From Microbacterium sp. BH-3-3-3 (GTDB taxonomy: Bacteria > Actinomycetota > Actinomycetes > Actinomycetales > Microbacteriaceae): a stretch of DNA of 64,000 nt. Of the stretch, positions 8,533 to 17,156 are shown in pieces; the stretch's first letter is position 1; each line of letters opens with the position of its first letter. The notes beneath the pieces are model-generated. The model saw only the letters and a program-made list of their open reading frames with translations, was not told the origin of the DNA and made no database searches. A program made the position numbers and the translations under genes. The stretch is from contig NZ_CP017674.1 in assembly GCF_001792815.1 (NCBI RefSeq), positions 3,410,001 through 3,474,000 on the forward strand, given 5' to 3'.

Positions 8533-9858
8533 TCAGCCCGCCTCGCGGTACTCCGTCGGCAGGGCGGGCTCCGACCCGCTGAGTGCGAGCGCCCGCACCG
8601 GCAACTCCTGCCGCACGCGGGCGTGGTGCGCGCGTGCGGCCTCGACACCCGCGTGGCCGAGGATCGCGGCATCCGCCTCGCCGTCGACCATGAGCGTGGC
8701 CTGGAGGGGACGGGCATCGGGATGCTCGGCGGCGGTGGACAGTTCCTCGAACCCGTCGCTGACCATGATGAGCTCCGAGGTGGCGGTCCCCCCATCGAGG
8801 GTGCGGAACGCCGCCTTGCGGCCCCCGTGCGAGGCCTTCTGCGCCGATGCCTTCGCGACACCCACCCATGAGCCGTCGGCGGATTCGCGCGCGACGAGCT
8901 TGAACACCAGACCCGCGGTCGGAACGCCGGAGCCGGTCGCGACCGACGTGCCGACGCCGTATGAGTCGACCGGAGAGGCCGCGAGCGCGGCGAGCGCGTA
9001 CTCGTCGAGGTCGCTCGTGACGGTGATGCGCGTGCCCGTGGCGCCGAGCTCGTCGAGCAGCGCCCGCACCTCGCCCGCGACGATCGGCAGGTCGCCCGAG
9101 TCGATGCGCACACCGCCGAGCTGCGGACCGGCGACGCGCACGGCAGTTCGCACGCCCTCGGCGATGTCGTAGGTGTCGACGAGCAGGGTGGTCCCGCTGC
9201 CCAGCGCGTCGACCTGCGAACGGAAGGCGTCTTCTTCGCTGTCGTGCAGCAGGGTCCACGCGTGGGCGGCGGTGCCCATCGTCGGCACGCCCCAGCGGCG
9301 CCCCGCCTCGAGATTGCTGGTGGCCGAGAATCCGACGATGTAGGCGGCACGCGCGGCGGCGACCGCTGCCTCTTCGCTCGCGCGACGCGAGCCCATCTCG
9401 GCGAGCGGTCGGTCGCCGGCGGCGATACTCATGCGTGCTGCCGCCGTGGCGACGGCGGAGTCGTAGTTCAGGATGCTGAGCGCGAGCGTCTCGAGCAGCA
9501 CCGCCTCGGCGAAGGTTCCCTCCACGGTCAGCAGGGGGGAGCCGGGGAAGTACAGCTCACCCTCGCGGTAGCCGGTCACCGATCCCGTGAAGCGGTAATC
9601 GGCCAGGAAGTCGAGGGTCGTGGCATCCACCACTCTCGCGTCCCGCAGGTAGCGCAGTTCGTCGTCGCCGAAGCGGAAGTCGCGGATCGCCTCGAGCAGC
9701 CGACCGGTGCCCGCGACGACACCGAAGCGGCGTCCGCCCGAGAGGCGCCGCCCGAACACCTCGAACACGCAGCGTCGCGAGGCCGTGCCGTCGCGGAGGG
9801 CCGCGTCGAGCATGGTCAGTTCGTAGCGGTCGGTGTGCAGGGCGGTGCTGCGGCTCAT
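8533..9858 (-). CDS. pncB: Nicotinate phosphoribosyltransferase
   Basis: Converts nicotinate and PRPP to nicotinate mononucleotide in the NAD salvage (Preiss-Handler) pathway, in the cytoplasm. The 441-residue protein starts DRYELTMLDAALRDG, the family's N-terminal signature, and has EMGSRRASEEAAV, GFSATSNLEAG and MGTAAHAWTLLH, the expected active-site and phosphate-binding stretches, and later VDTYDIAEG and RIDSGDLPI. The ATG has TAGGCT 6 nt upstream and no ribosome site. Between its stop and 8396 a ~130-nt minus-strand reading frame remains that is not part of this protein. Confidence 0.9.
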   Translation of the reverse strand: MSRSTALHTDRYELTMLDAALRDGTASRRCVFEVFGRRLSGGRRFGVVAGTGRLLEAIRDFRFGDDELRYLRDARVVDATTLDFLADYRFTGSVTGYREGELYFPGSPLLTVEGTFAEAVLLETLALSILNYDSAVATAAARMSIAAGDRPLAEMGSRRASEEAAVAAARAAYIVGFSATSNLEAGRRWGVPTMGTAAHAWTLLHDSEEDAFRSQVDALGSGTTLLVDTYDIAEGVRTAVRVAGPQLGGVRIDSGDLPIVAGEVRALLDELGATGTRITVTSDLDEYALAALAASPVDSYGVGTSVATGSGVPTAGLVFKLVARESADGSWVGVAKASAQKASHGGRKAAFRTLDGGTATSELIMVSDGFEELSTAAEHPDARPLQATLMVDGEADAAILGHAGVEAARAHHARVRQELPVRALALSGSEPALPTEYREAG

Positions 9859-9864
9859 CGCGCC

Positions 9865-9870
9865 AGCCTA
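9865..9870 (-). promoter_or_regulatory. pncB -10 box
   Basis: TAGGCT on the minus strand, 6 nt before the pncB ATG. Confidence 0.6.
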
Positions 9871-9887
9871 TTCCGGCGTCGTGGGCA

Positions 9888-9905
9888 GCTCGGGAGTTTG
9901 TGCGC
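9888..9905 (+). repeat. Degenerate half of the interspersed inverted-repeat element
   Basis: The sequence GCTCGGGAGTTTGTGCGC resembles the left arm of the copy at 16983 (shared GAGTTT and GTGCGCG). The matching right arm is not found, so it is probably a decayed copy. Confidence 0.4.
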
Positions 9906-9926
9906 GTATTGGTACGGCCTTGCGCT

Positions 9927-10012
9927 GTGCCAAATTCCTGAGTTCTGCTCCCGCGAACACCCCTGAGGGCTGGATCGGCTTCGGCGCGCGCAAGTTCTCA
10001 GGAGTTCGGCAC
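9927..10012. repeat. Interspersed inverted-repeat element, copy A
   Basis: An 86-nt imperfect palindrome. The left arm GTGCCAAATTCCTGAGTT and the right arm AACTCC-type complement (read as CTCAGGAGTTCGGCAC) are inverted copies of each other, separated by a ~40-nt GC-rich centre. Copies B and C share the arms and the arm-to-arm distance. Confidence 0.75.
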
Positions 10013-10077
10013 GCGCCGCCGCCGGCGCCCTGCGACCTGCGCGCGGGCGGTCTCCGCGCGTGACGCGGCTGCCGGCC

Positions 10078-10163
10078 GTGCCGAACTCCTGACTTTTGCG
10101 TTCGCTGACGGCCCTGGGCGCCCTCCGAGGCCGCAGCGCGCCCGAAACTCAGGAGTTTGGCAC
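10078..10163. repeat. Interspersed inverted-repeat element, copy B
   Basis: 86 nt, exactly the length of copy A. Left arm GTGCCGAACTCCTGACTTTT, right arm AACTCAGGAGTTTGGCAC. The two copies lie 65 nt apart in the same intergenic region. Confidence 0.75.
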
Positions 10164-10240
10164 ACGCCCCGCCCCGCCCCGCACCGCCCCGCCCCGCCCG
10201 GCCCCCGAGCCCCGCACCGCCCCCGCGCCCCCGCCGCAGG
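10164..10240. repeat. C-rich simple-sequence tract
   Basis: Repeats of CCCCG and CCCCGCA units with almost no A or T, immediately upstream of the murI promoter. Such a tract is prone to length variation. Confidence 0.6.
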
Positions 10241-10286
10241 CGTGCGGCCCCCGCGCCCCGCTCCGATCCGTGTCGGCCCCGCCCGG

Positions 10287-10292
10287 TAGGCT
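10287..10292 (+). promoter_or_regulatory. murI -10 box
   Basis: TAGGCT, 8 nt before the ATG at 10301; leaderless arrangement. Confidence 0.6.
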
Positions 10293-10300
10293 GGGCACCT

Positions 10301-11155
10301 ATGGACAACGCGCCGATCGGGATCTTCGACTCGGGAGTCGGCGGTCTCACCGTCGCCCGGGCCGTGTCGGCGCAGCTGCCGCGCGAGTCGATCCTCTACA
10401 TCGGCGACACCGCCCGCTCTCCCTACGGCCCGAAGCCCATCGCCGACGTGCGCAAATACGCGCTCGAGGTGCTCGACACCCTCGTCGAGCAGGGCGTGAA
10501 GATGCTCGTCATCGCCTGCAACACCGCGTCGGCGGCGATGCTCCGCGACGCGCGCGAGCGCTATGACGTGCCCGTGGTCGAGGTGATCGGCCCCGCCGTG
10601 CGCACCGCCATGTCGACGACCCGCAACGGTCGCATCGGCGTGATCGGCACGGCCGGGACGATCGGCTCGCGGGCGTACCAGGACATGCTCGAGGTCAACG
10701 AGAACCTCACGGTGTTCGCCGAGGCGTGCCCGCGATTCGTCGAGTTCGTCGAGGCCGGCGTCACCGACTCGCCCGAGGTGCTCGCCACCGCCGAGCAGTA
10801 CCTCGCGCCGCTGCGGCACGCCGGGGTCGACACGCTCGTGCTCGGCTGCACGCACTACCCGTTCCTCGAGGGCGCCATCAGCTACGTGATGGGTCCCGAG
10901 GTCAGCCTGGTGTCGAGCGACAGCGAGACGGCGAAAGACGTCTATCGCCAGCTCGTCTCACGCGACCTCCTGGCGAGCCCGGATGCCGTTCCGACGCACC
11001 GCTACGAAGCCACCGGGTCGTCGGCCGACGACTTCCTGCGCCTGGCGCACCGCCTCATGGGCCGCGAGGTGCGCGAGGTGCAGCTCGTGCAGACCGGCGC
11101 CATCGACCTGCCGCGCCGAGGCACGGCATCCCTTTCGTCCGAGGAGGACACATGA
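10301..11155 (+). CDS. murI: Glutamate racemase
   Basis: Interconverts L- and D-glutamate for peptidoglycan synthesis. The 284-residue protein has [12 protein letters not shown] at the N-terminus, the first catalytic cysteine at residue 73 in IACNTASA and the second at residue 183 in LGCTHYPF. The start is ATG 10301, because TAGGCT lies just upstream and an earlier in-frame ATG would add a C-rich-tract-encoded Pro/Arg tail. The stop overlaps the rph start in ATGA, so the two are translationally coupled, and the cluster continues with rph, the XTP pyrophosphatase gene and a glycosyltransferase. Confidence 0.92.
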   Translation: MDNAPIGIFDSGVGGLTVARAVSAQLPRESILYIGDTARSPYGPKPIADVRKYALEVLDTLVEQGVKMLVIACNTASAAMLRDARERYDVPVVEVIGPAVRTAMSTTRNGRIGVIGTAGTIGSRAYQDMLEVNENLTVFAEACPRFVEFVEAGVTDSPEVLATAEQYLAPLRHAGVDTLVLGCTHYPFLEGAISYVMGPEVSLVSSDSETAKDVYRQLVSRDLLASPDAVPTHRYEATGSSADDFLRLAHRLMGREVREVQLVQTGAIDLPRRGTASLSSEEDT

Positions 11156-11877
11156 CCCGTAAAGACGGCCGCACCGCCGATCAGCTCCGCCCCGTCACCA
11201 TCGAACGCGGCTGGTCGGCACACGCCGAGGGTTCGGCCCTCGTCACCTTCGGCGGCACCAAGGTGCTGTGCACGGCGTCGTTCACCAACGGCGTTCCCCG
11301 CTGGCTCACCGGCAAGGGCAAGGGGTGGGTCACGGCCGAGTACGCCATGCTGCCGCGCGCGACGAACAGCCGCAACGACCGCGAGAGCATCAAGGGCAAG
11401 GTCGGCGGCCGCACCCACGAGATCTCGCGTTTGATCGGCCGGGCGCTGCGCGCCGTCGTCGACACCAAGGCTCTGGGTGAGAACACGATCGTCATCGACT
11501 GCGACGTGCTGCAGGCCGACGGCGGCACCCGCACCGCGGCCATCACGGGCGCGTACGTCGCCCTGGCGGATGCCATCGCCTGGGGCCGCGAGAAGAAGTT
11601 CATCGCGCAGCGCTCCGAGGTCCTGCGCGACTCGGTCGCGGCGGTATCGGTCGGCATCGTCGACGGCGAACCGCTGCTCGACCTGGCCTACGTCGAAGAC
11701 GTGCGCGCCGAGACCGACATGAACGTCGTCGTCACCGGTCGCGGTCTGTTCGTCGAGGTGCAGGGCACCGCCGAGGGAGCTCCGTTCGACAAGGCTGAGC
11801 TCGACCGCCTGCTCGAGCTGGGCGTGAACGGCTGCGCCGAGCTGCGCGGCATCCAGATCGCGACGCTCGAAGGCTGA
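11152..11877 (+). CDS. rph: Ribonuclease PH
   Basis: Phosphorolytic 3'-5' exoribonuclease that trims tRNA 3' ends. At 241 residues it is of normal length and contains the family hallmarks: RPVTIERGW at the start, [39 protein letters not shown], and [11 protein letters not shown] near the end. GAGGAGG lies just before the ATG, which overlaps the murI stop by 4 nt. This murI-rph-rdgB order is common in actinobacteria. Confidence 0.93.
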   Translation: MTRKDGRTADQLRPVTIERGWSAHAEGSALVTFGGTKVLCTASFTNGVPRWLTGKGKGWVTAEYAMLPRATNSRNDRESIKGKVGGRTHEISRLIGRALRAVVDTKALGENTIVIDCDVLQADGGTRTAAITGAYVALADAIAWGREKKFIAQRSEVLRDSVAAVSVGIVDGEPLLDLAYVEDVRAETDMNVVVTGRGLFVEVQGTAEGAPFDKAELDRLLELGVNGCAELRGIQIATLEG

Positions 11878-11879
11878 CC

Positions 11880-12476
11880 ATGCCGCGCATCGTGCTGGCC
11901 ACGCACAACCCGCATAAGGTCGAGGAGTTCCAGGCGATCGTCGCCGAGGTGCGCCCCGATCTCGACGTCGTCGCCTACGACGGTCCCGAACCGGTCGAGG
12001 ACGGCGTCACGTTCGCGGCGAACGCGCTGATCAAGGCCCGCGCGGCCGCGGCCTACACGGGGCTGCCCGCGCTGGCCGACGATTCCGGGATCGCCGTCGA
12101 CGTGCTGGGCGGGTCGCCGGGGGTGTTCTCGGCCTACTGGGCGGGGCACAAGAAAGACTCCACGGCCAACCTCGAGCTGTTGCTCGATCAGTTGTCCGAC
12201 GTCGCCGATCCGCACCGCACGGCGCAGTTCGTGTCGGTGATCGCGCTCGTGCGCTCCGACGGCACCGAAGAGACGATCGAGGGACGCTGGCCGGGCCGCC
12301 TGGCGATGCAGCCGGCCGGACCGGGTGGGTTCGGGTACGACCCGATCTTCGTGCCCGACGGCCAGCCCGCCGATGCCGAGCGGACGGTCGGCGAGTGGAG
12401 CGCGGCCGAGAAGAACGCGTCATCGCACAGGTCCCGCGCCTTCGTCGCCCTCGCGCCGCTGCTCGAGTCCCTCTGA
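11880..12476 (+). CDS. rdgB: XTP/dITP pyrophosphatase (Ham1/RdgB family)
   Basis: Hydrolyses non-canonical purine triphosphates (XTP, dITP) to monophosphates, keeping them out of DNA. 198 residues, with the Ham1 signatures THNPHKVEEF at the N-terminus, FAANALIKA, LADDSGIAVDVLGG-type active-site residues and GPGGFGYDPIF. It starts 2 nt after the rph stop, so it is in the same operon. Confidence 0.92.
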   Translation: MPRIVLATHNPHKVEEFQAIVAEVRPDLDVVAYDGPEPVEDGVTFAANALIKARAAAAYTGLPALADDSGIAVDVLGGSPGVFSAYWAGHKKDSTANLELLLDQLSDVADPHRTAQFVSVIALVRSDGTEETIEGRWPGRLAMQPAGPGGFGYDPIFVPDGQPADAERTVGEWSAAEKNASSHRSRAFVALAPLLESL

Positions 12477-12492
12477 GCGTGGAGGCGGACCG

Positions 12493-13311
12493 ATGAGTCC
12501 TCTTCCGTCGGTGTCGATCATCGTCCCCGCCTACAACGAAGAGGCGGTCATCGAGCAGTGCCTGAACGCCATCGTGCGTCAGACGCTCCCCGCCGCCGAG
12601 GTGCTCGTCGTCGACAACCGCTCGACCGACGGCACGCGCGCGGTGGTCGAGCGCGTGCGCGCGCGGCATCCCGACGCCGGCATCCGTCTGCTGCGCCAGG
12701 ACGACCGTCAGGGCCTGGTGCCCACCCGCAATCTGGGGATGGATGCCGCCACCGGCGACGTGCTCGCGCGGATCGACGCCGACACCGCCCTGAAACCCGA
12801 ATGGGTGGCGCGGGTCTCGCACATCTTCGCGTCGACAGACGTGGATGCCGCGTCGGGACCCGTCGAGTACTACGACCTGCCTCTGCGTGCGGTCGGACAC
12901 CAGATCGACGATGCCTTCCGGCGCCTGCAGGTGAAGCTCGCCGGCGACTTCGTGTTCCTGTTCGGCAGCAACATGGCCGTGCGGCGGGAGGCGTGGCACG
13001 ACGTGCGGGAGTTCCTGTGCGACGACGAGGCCGATGTGATGCACGAAGACCTCGACATCGCCATCCACCTCGCCCTCGGGGGGCGTCGGATCGGCTACTT
13101 CTCGCGGATGGTCGCGGGCATCGGCGCGCGGCGCCTCGACGACCGCCCTCGGGACTTCCGGCGTTACATCGACCGTTTCGAGAACACGTACGCCGCGCAC
13201 GGCATCCGCGACGTGCGACTCCGGGCTCCGATGGCGGTGTTCCTCGGCGTGTACCCGGCGCTGCACGCGCATCGGCGGATCCAGGCGCAGCTGAACGCAC
13301 GTCGGCGCTGA
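12493..13311 (+). CDS. Glycosyltransferase family 2 protein
   Basis: A 272-residue GT-A fold transferase, soluble or peripheral, with no obvious membrane anchor. Motifs: SIIVPAYNEEAVIEQCL for nucleotide-sugar binding, DNRSTDGT, IDADTAL (the DxD metal site) and MHEDLDIAIHL (the ED acceptor/catalytic pair). The ATG is preceded by GGAGG 7-8 nt away and lies 16 nt after rdgB, so it belongs to the murI operon. Its sugar donor and acceptor are not readable; a cell-surface glycan role is likely from the family. Confidence 0.8.
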   Translation: MSPLPSVSIIVPAYNEEAVIEQCLNAIVRQTLPAAEVLVVDNRSTDGTRAVVERVRARHPDAGIRLLRQDDRQGLVPTRNLGMDAATGDVLARIDADTALKPEWVARVSHIFASTDVDAASGPVEYYDLPLRAVGHQIDDAFRRLQVKLAGDFVFLFGSNMAVRREAWHDVREFLCDDEADVMHEDLDIAIHLALGGRRIGYFSRMVAGIGARRLDDRPRDFRRYIDRFENTYAAHGIRDVRLRAPMAVFLGVYPALHAHRRIQAQLNARRR

Positions 13312-13437
13312 CCTACAGCGCGGTCGGGCGACCGGGTCGAGCCGGGGCAGCCCAGTCGGGTCCCGCGGGGGAGCCCACCGACACCGGTTCTCATTCCCGA
13401 CTACCGCGATATCACGCGGCGCCCGCGGTGCGCGGCC

Positions 13438-13443
13438 TAGCCT
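13438..13443 (+). promoter_or_regulatory. -10 box of CDF transporter gene
   Basis: TAGCCT, 6 nt before the ATG at 13450; leaderless arrangement. Confidence 0.6.
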
Positions 13444-13449
13444 GAAGTC

Positions 13450-14367
13450 ATGCACGATCACGCGCCTGCCGGCGGCATCCGCGATGCCGGCAACAGACGT
13501 CTGCTCACCATCGCTCTCACCCTGACCGCATCGGTCATGGTCGTGCAGATCGTGGGCGCGATCCTGTCGGGCTCGCTCGCCCTGCTGGCCGACGCGGCGC
13601 ACATGTTCACCGACGCGGCCGCGCTCGTGGTGGCGCTGATCGCCACGGCGATCGCCGCCCGCCCGGCCGATGATCGCCGCACGTTCGGATACCAGCGTGC
13701 CGAAGTGCTCGGCGCGCTCGCGAACGGCGTCATCCTCATCGCGCTGTGCGCCTGGGTGGGCGTCGAGGCCGTGCAGCGGCTGCTCGCCCCGGCCGACGCC
13801 GAGGTGCAGGGCGGGCTCATGCTCGTCGTCGCGACGGTCGGCATGATCGCCAACGCCGTGTCGATGTGGGTACTCGGTCGCGCGCAGAAGCGCAGCATCA
13901 ACGTGCGCGGCGCGTATCTCGAGGTGCTGGGCGACCTGGTCGGGTCGATCGCGGTCATCATCGCGGCGATCGTGATCGTGACGACCGGATTCGCGCAGGC
14001 GGATGCCATCGCCTCACTGCTCATCGCGGTGCTCATCGTGCCGCGTGCCATCGGCCTGCTGCGCGAGGTCGTCGTCGTGCTCACCGAGTCGGCGCCCGTC
14101 GGCGTGCACGTGGCCGAGATCCGGCAGCACCTGCGCGAGGCCGACGGGGTGGTCGACGTGCACGACGTGCACGTCTGGCAGCTCACGCGGGGCGCGCCGG
14201 TGTTCAGCGCGCACGTGATCGTCGACGACGCGGCGCTGTCGGACGGTCGCGCCGCCGCGATCCTCGCGACGCTGCAGGGCTGCCTCGCCGAGCACTTCGA
14301 CGTGGAGCACTCGACCTTCCAGCTCGAGCCCGCGGGGCACGTCGAGCACGACTCGCGGCACGCGTAG
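13450..14367 (+). CDS. Cation diffusion facilitator (CzcD/ZntA-like metal/H+ antiporter)
   Basis: A 305-residue inner membrane protein that exports divalent metal ions such as zinc. Six transmembrane helices are visible. Helix 2 carries the metal site Asp48, His51 and Asp55 (DAAHMFTD); helix 5 carries the second pair in EVLGDLVGSI. The cytoplasmic C-terminal domain includes GVVDVHDVHVWQL, the conserved dimerisation fold. The N-terminus MHDHAPAGG has two histidines. It has its own leaderless promoter. The metal is inferred from the family. Confidence 0.85.
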   Translation: MHDHAPAGGIRDAGNRRLLTIALTLTASVMVVQIVGAILSGSLALLADAAHMFTDAAALVVALIATAIAARPADDRRTFGYQRAEVLGALANGVILIALCAWVGVEAVQRLLAPADAEVQGGLMLVVATVGMIANAVSMWVLGRAQKRSINVRGAYLEVLGDLVGSIAVIIAAIVIVTTGFAQADAIASLLIAVLIVPRAIGLLREVVVVLTESAPVGVHVAEIRQHLREADGVVDVHDVHVWQLTRGAPVFSAHVIVDDAALSDGRAAAILATLQGCLAEHFDVEHSTFQLEPAGHVEHDSRHA

Positions 14368-14446
14368 CGCCGGGGATTCCGCCGGGCTCGGTCCGGGCGG
14401 GCGAGGGCGTCGACACGCCCGGGCATCCCGCTCAGCCAGCCCGCGC

Positions 14447-16942
14447 TCAGACCTCCCGCACCACCTCGCCCGGATCCTTGTCGGGCCGCAGGCCCCGCCA
14501 GCGTGCCTGGCGCAGGATGCCGCCGGGGGTGAACTCCGCGAACTCCACCTCGGCGACGAGTTCGGGCCGCACCCACAGCGCGTCGCGGGCATCGGCGGCG
14601 GGCACCCCCACGAACGGGTCGGTGTCGCTTCCCAGCGCGGCGAGCATCTCGCCGAGTCTGGCCAAGGTCTGGTCACCGAAACCCGAGCCGACGCGGCCGG
14701 CGTACTGCAGGCCGTCCGGTCCGGGGACACCGACCAGGAGCGACCCGATCGTGCCCGCGCGGTTGCCCTTGCCCGGGCGGACGCCGCCGATCACGACCTC
14801 CTGCGTACGCGAGTGCTTCACCTTGAGCCACTGTTCCGAACGCTCGCCGCGGCGGTATACCGAACCGGGGTCCTTGACCACGACGCCCTCGAGCCCGAAC
14901 CGGCCGCTCGTCGCGACGGCGGCGTCGACGTCGTCGAACACGGGCGGCACGACGACGGGGGCCCCGGCATCCTGCGCCAGTGCCTCCAGGATGCCGCGCC
15001 GCTCGGTCAGCGGCAGGGCGGCGACGTCGCGCTCGCCCACCGAAAGTACGTCGAACAGGTACAGCTGCACCGGTGTGCGCCGGGCTTCGCGCTCGATCTC
15101 GCGGGGCTGCGCGAGGTTCATCCGTCTTTGCAGCAGGGGGAAGCTCGGGCGTCCCTGCGCGTCGAGCGCGACGATCTCGCCGTCGACGACCGCGGGCTCC
15201 GGGCCGAGCCCGAGGTCGACGGTCGTGAGTTCGGGGTAGGCGGCGGTGAGGTCGTTGCCGTTGCGCGATCGAAGGCGCAGCCGCTCGCCGTCCCAGAGGC
15301 CGATTCCGCGGATGCCGTCCCACTTCATCTCGACCCACGGCTCGCCCCAGCGGTCGGCGGCGGCCCGGGCGATCCCGGCGGTGGCGGCGGTGGACAGCAT
15401 GGGGCGCAGCTGCGCGGGACTCGGGGGAGCCGGCGGCGTCGAGGTGCCGGGCGCCGGCTCGGGCGCGGGCTCCGGCTCGGGCGCCTCGTCGCTCTCCGTC
15501 GCAGTCACCGTCACCGCGACCCGATCCGCGCGGCCGTGATCGAGGGCCACCACCGGGTCGCCATCACTCTGCGGCCGACCCTCGGCATCCGTCTTCATCC
15601 GGTGCAGCAGCCACTGCGACTTCTCGCCCGCGCCCTCGGTGCGGATGAGGGCCAGACGCACTCGGCCGAGCGGCCCGTCGGGCCCGCCCTCGAGGGTGGC
15701 GATGACCTCGTCGTCGCGCCATTTCTCGAGCTCGTAGGTGCCCGTGTCCCACACCGTCATGATGCCGGCGCCGTACTCGCCGCGGGGGATCTCGCCGGCG
15801 AAGTCGAGGTACTGCATGGGGTGGTCTTCGGTCATGACCGCGAGGCTGTTCTTCGCCGTCGTCGGGGGGACTCCCTTCGGGACGGCCCAGCTGACCAGCA
15901 CCCCATCGTGTTCGAGTCGTACGTCCCAGTGCAGGCGGGTGGCGTGGTGCTCTTGGATGACGAAGCGGGGAAGACCGTCGGGTGCGGCGTCGGCGTGCGG
16001 GGCATCGGGCACGGGCTCGGGGGTCGCACCCGCGGTGCGCTTGGAGATGTACGCACGAAGGGGTCCCGCGTCGCGCTCGACCGGCGCGAGCGGATCGCCG
16101 GGGCGATCCAGCACCTCGGTGAACAGCAGGTGACGTAGGCCCGGGTCGTCGAGCTCCTCCCACGTGCGCGGGGCGGCGACGGTGGGGTGCGATCGTCCCC
16201 GCAGCGAGTACGGCGCGATCGTGGTCTTCGAGCCGTTGTTCTGGCTCCAGTCGATGAAGACCTTGCCGGGGCGCGCGGACTTCGACATCTGGCTGACCAC
16301 CAGGTCGGGGTGGTCGGCTTCGATCGCCCGGGCGAGTTCTTTCGCGATCGCGCTGGCGGCATCACTCGATTGGCGGCCGTCGAGGTGCGCGTAGAGGTGG
16401 ATGCCCTTGCTTCCGCTCGTCACCGGCAGGGGGTCGAGACCGATGTCCTGCAGGATGACGCGTGCCCACCGGGCCACCTCGGCGCACTCGGCCAGGCCGA
16501 CGCCGGGTCCGGGGTCGAGGTCGAGCACCAATCGGTCGGGGTGGAGCCTCTCGCCGTCGGCAGAGAACCGCCACTGGGGCACGTGCAGCTCGAGGCTCGC
16601 GACCTGCGCCAGGTAGACGACGGTGGGCAGATCGTCGACGAGGGGGTAGTCCTTGGCGCCCGAGGAGTGGTCGATCGGCAGGCGCCGCACCCAGGCCGGC
16701 GCTCCGGGTTCGAGGGCCTTGGCGAAGAAGGGCTCGCCCGGGTCGGCGTCGGTGCCGACCCCGTCGGGCCAGCGCTTGCGCGTGACAGGACGATCTCGCA
16801 CGTGGGGGAGCAGGCGCGGGGCGATGCGGGAGTAGTAGTCGATCACCTCGCCCTTGGTGGTCCCGGTCTCGGGGTACAGCACCTTGTCGAGGTTCGACAG
16901 ACGCAGGCGGCGTCCGCCGATGCGCACCGTCTGCTCCGTCAT
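14447..16942 (-). CDS. ligD: ATP-dependent DNA ligase/polymerase LigD (NHEJ)
   Basis: Multifunctional non-homologous end-joining enzyme of 831 residues. The order is polymerase/primase (about 1-290, RLSNLDKVLYPETG to LDLDPGPG), 3'-phosphoesterase (about 320-480, EHHATRLHWDVRLEHDG with catalytic His and Asp) and ATP-dependent ligase (about 535-830, with the adenylated lysine in EMKWDGIRG). This Pol-PE-Lig order matches mycobacterial LigD. ATG 16942 is chosen because TACGCT lies 6 nt upstream and because residues before it are out of family. It is divergent from ku across a region holding a repeat element. Confidence 0.92.
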   Translation of the reverse strand: MTEQTVRIGGRRLRLSNLDKVLYPETGTTKGEVIDYYSRIAPRLLPHVRDRPVTRKRWPDGVGTDADPGEPFFAKALEPGAPAWVRRLPIDHSSGAKDYPLVDDLPTVVYLAQVASLELHVPQWRFSADGERLHPDRLVLDLDPGPGVGLAECAEVARWARVILQDIGLDPLPVTSGSKGIHLYAHLDGRQSSDAASAIAKELARAIEADHPDLVVSQMSKSARPGKVFIDWSQNNGSKTTIAPYSLRGRSHPTVAAPRTWEELDDPGLRHLLFTEVLDRPGDPLAPVERDAGPLRAYISKRTAGATPEPVPDAPHADAAPDGLPRFVIQEHHATRLHWDVRLEHDGVLVSWAVPKGVPPTTAKNSLAVMTEDHPMQYLDFAGEIPRGEYGAGIMTVWDTGTYELEKWRDDEVIATLEGGPDGPLGRVRLALIRTEGAGEKSQWLLHRMKTDAEGRPQSDGDPVVALDHGRADRVAVTVTATESDEAPEPEPAPEPAPGTSTPPAPPSPAQLRPMLSTAATAGIARAAADRWGEPWVEMKWDGIRGIGLWDGERLRLRSRNGNDLTAAYPELTTVDLGLGPEPAVVDGEIVALDAQGRPSFPLLQRRMNLAQPREIEREARRTPVQLYLFDVLSVGERDVAALPLTERRGILEALAQDAGAPVVVPPVFDDVDAAVATSGRFGLEGVVVKDPGSVYRRGERSEQWLKVKHSRTQEVVIGGVRPGKGNRAGTIGSLLVGVPGPDGLQYAGRVGSGFGDQTLARLGEMLAALGSDTDPFVGVPAADARDALWVRPELVAEVEFAEFTPGGILRQARWRGLRPDKDPGEVVREV

Positions 16943-16948
16943 CGCCCC

Positions 16949-16954
16949 AGCGTA
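16949..16954 (-). promoter_or_regulatory. ligD -10 box
   Basis: TACGCT on the minus strand, 6 nt before the ligD ATG. Confidence 0.55.
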
Positions 16955-16982
16955 GAGCGGGGGCGATGACCGGGGTACCGCG

Positions 16983-17067
16983 GAGCCGAACTCCTGAGTT
17001 TCGTGCGCGAACCGGCCGGTGTGCCCACGCTCTACGCTTCGCGGCGAGTTTCTCAGGAGTTTCGCCC
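16983..17067. repeat. Interspersed inverted-repeat element, copy C
   Basis: 85 nt between the ligD and ku promoters. Left arm GAGCCGAACTCCTGAGTTT, right arm CTCAGGAGTTTCGCCC. It shares with copy A the inner GCGAAC near the left arm and a CTTCG motif near the right arm. Confidence 0.7.
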
Positions 17068-17156
17068 GGGATCGCGGCGGGAACCGACCGCGACGCCGAG
17101 TCCCTCGCGCGGCAACCCCCTCGGCATCCGCCCCTCTTTCGGTGTTCACTGTTCCC

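Larger units (their letters stand above)
9859..10300. other. pncB-murI divergent intergenic region
   Basis: 442 nt without a gene. It holds the pncB and murI -10 boxes at its two ends, a degenerate repeat half (9888-9905), two complete ~86-nt inverted-repeat elements (9927-10012 and 10078-10163) and a C-rich simple-sequence tract (10164-10240). Confidence 0.8.
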
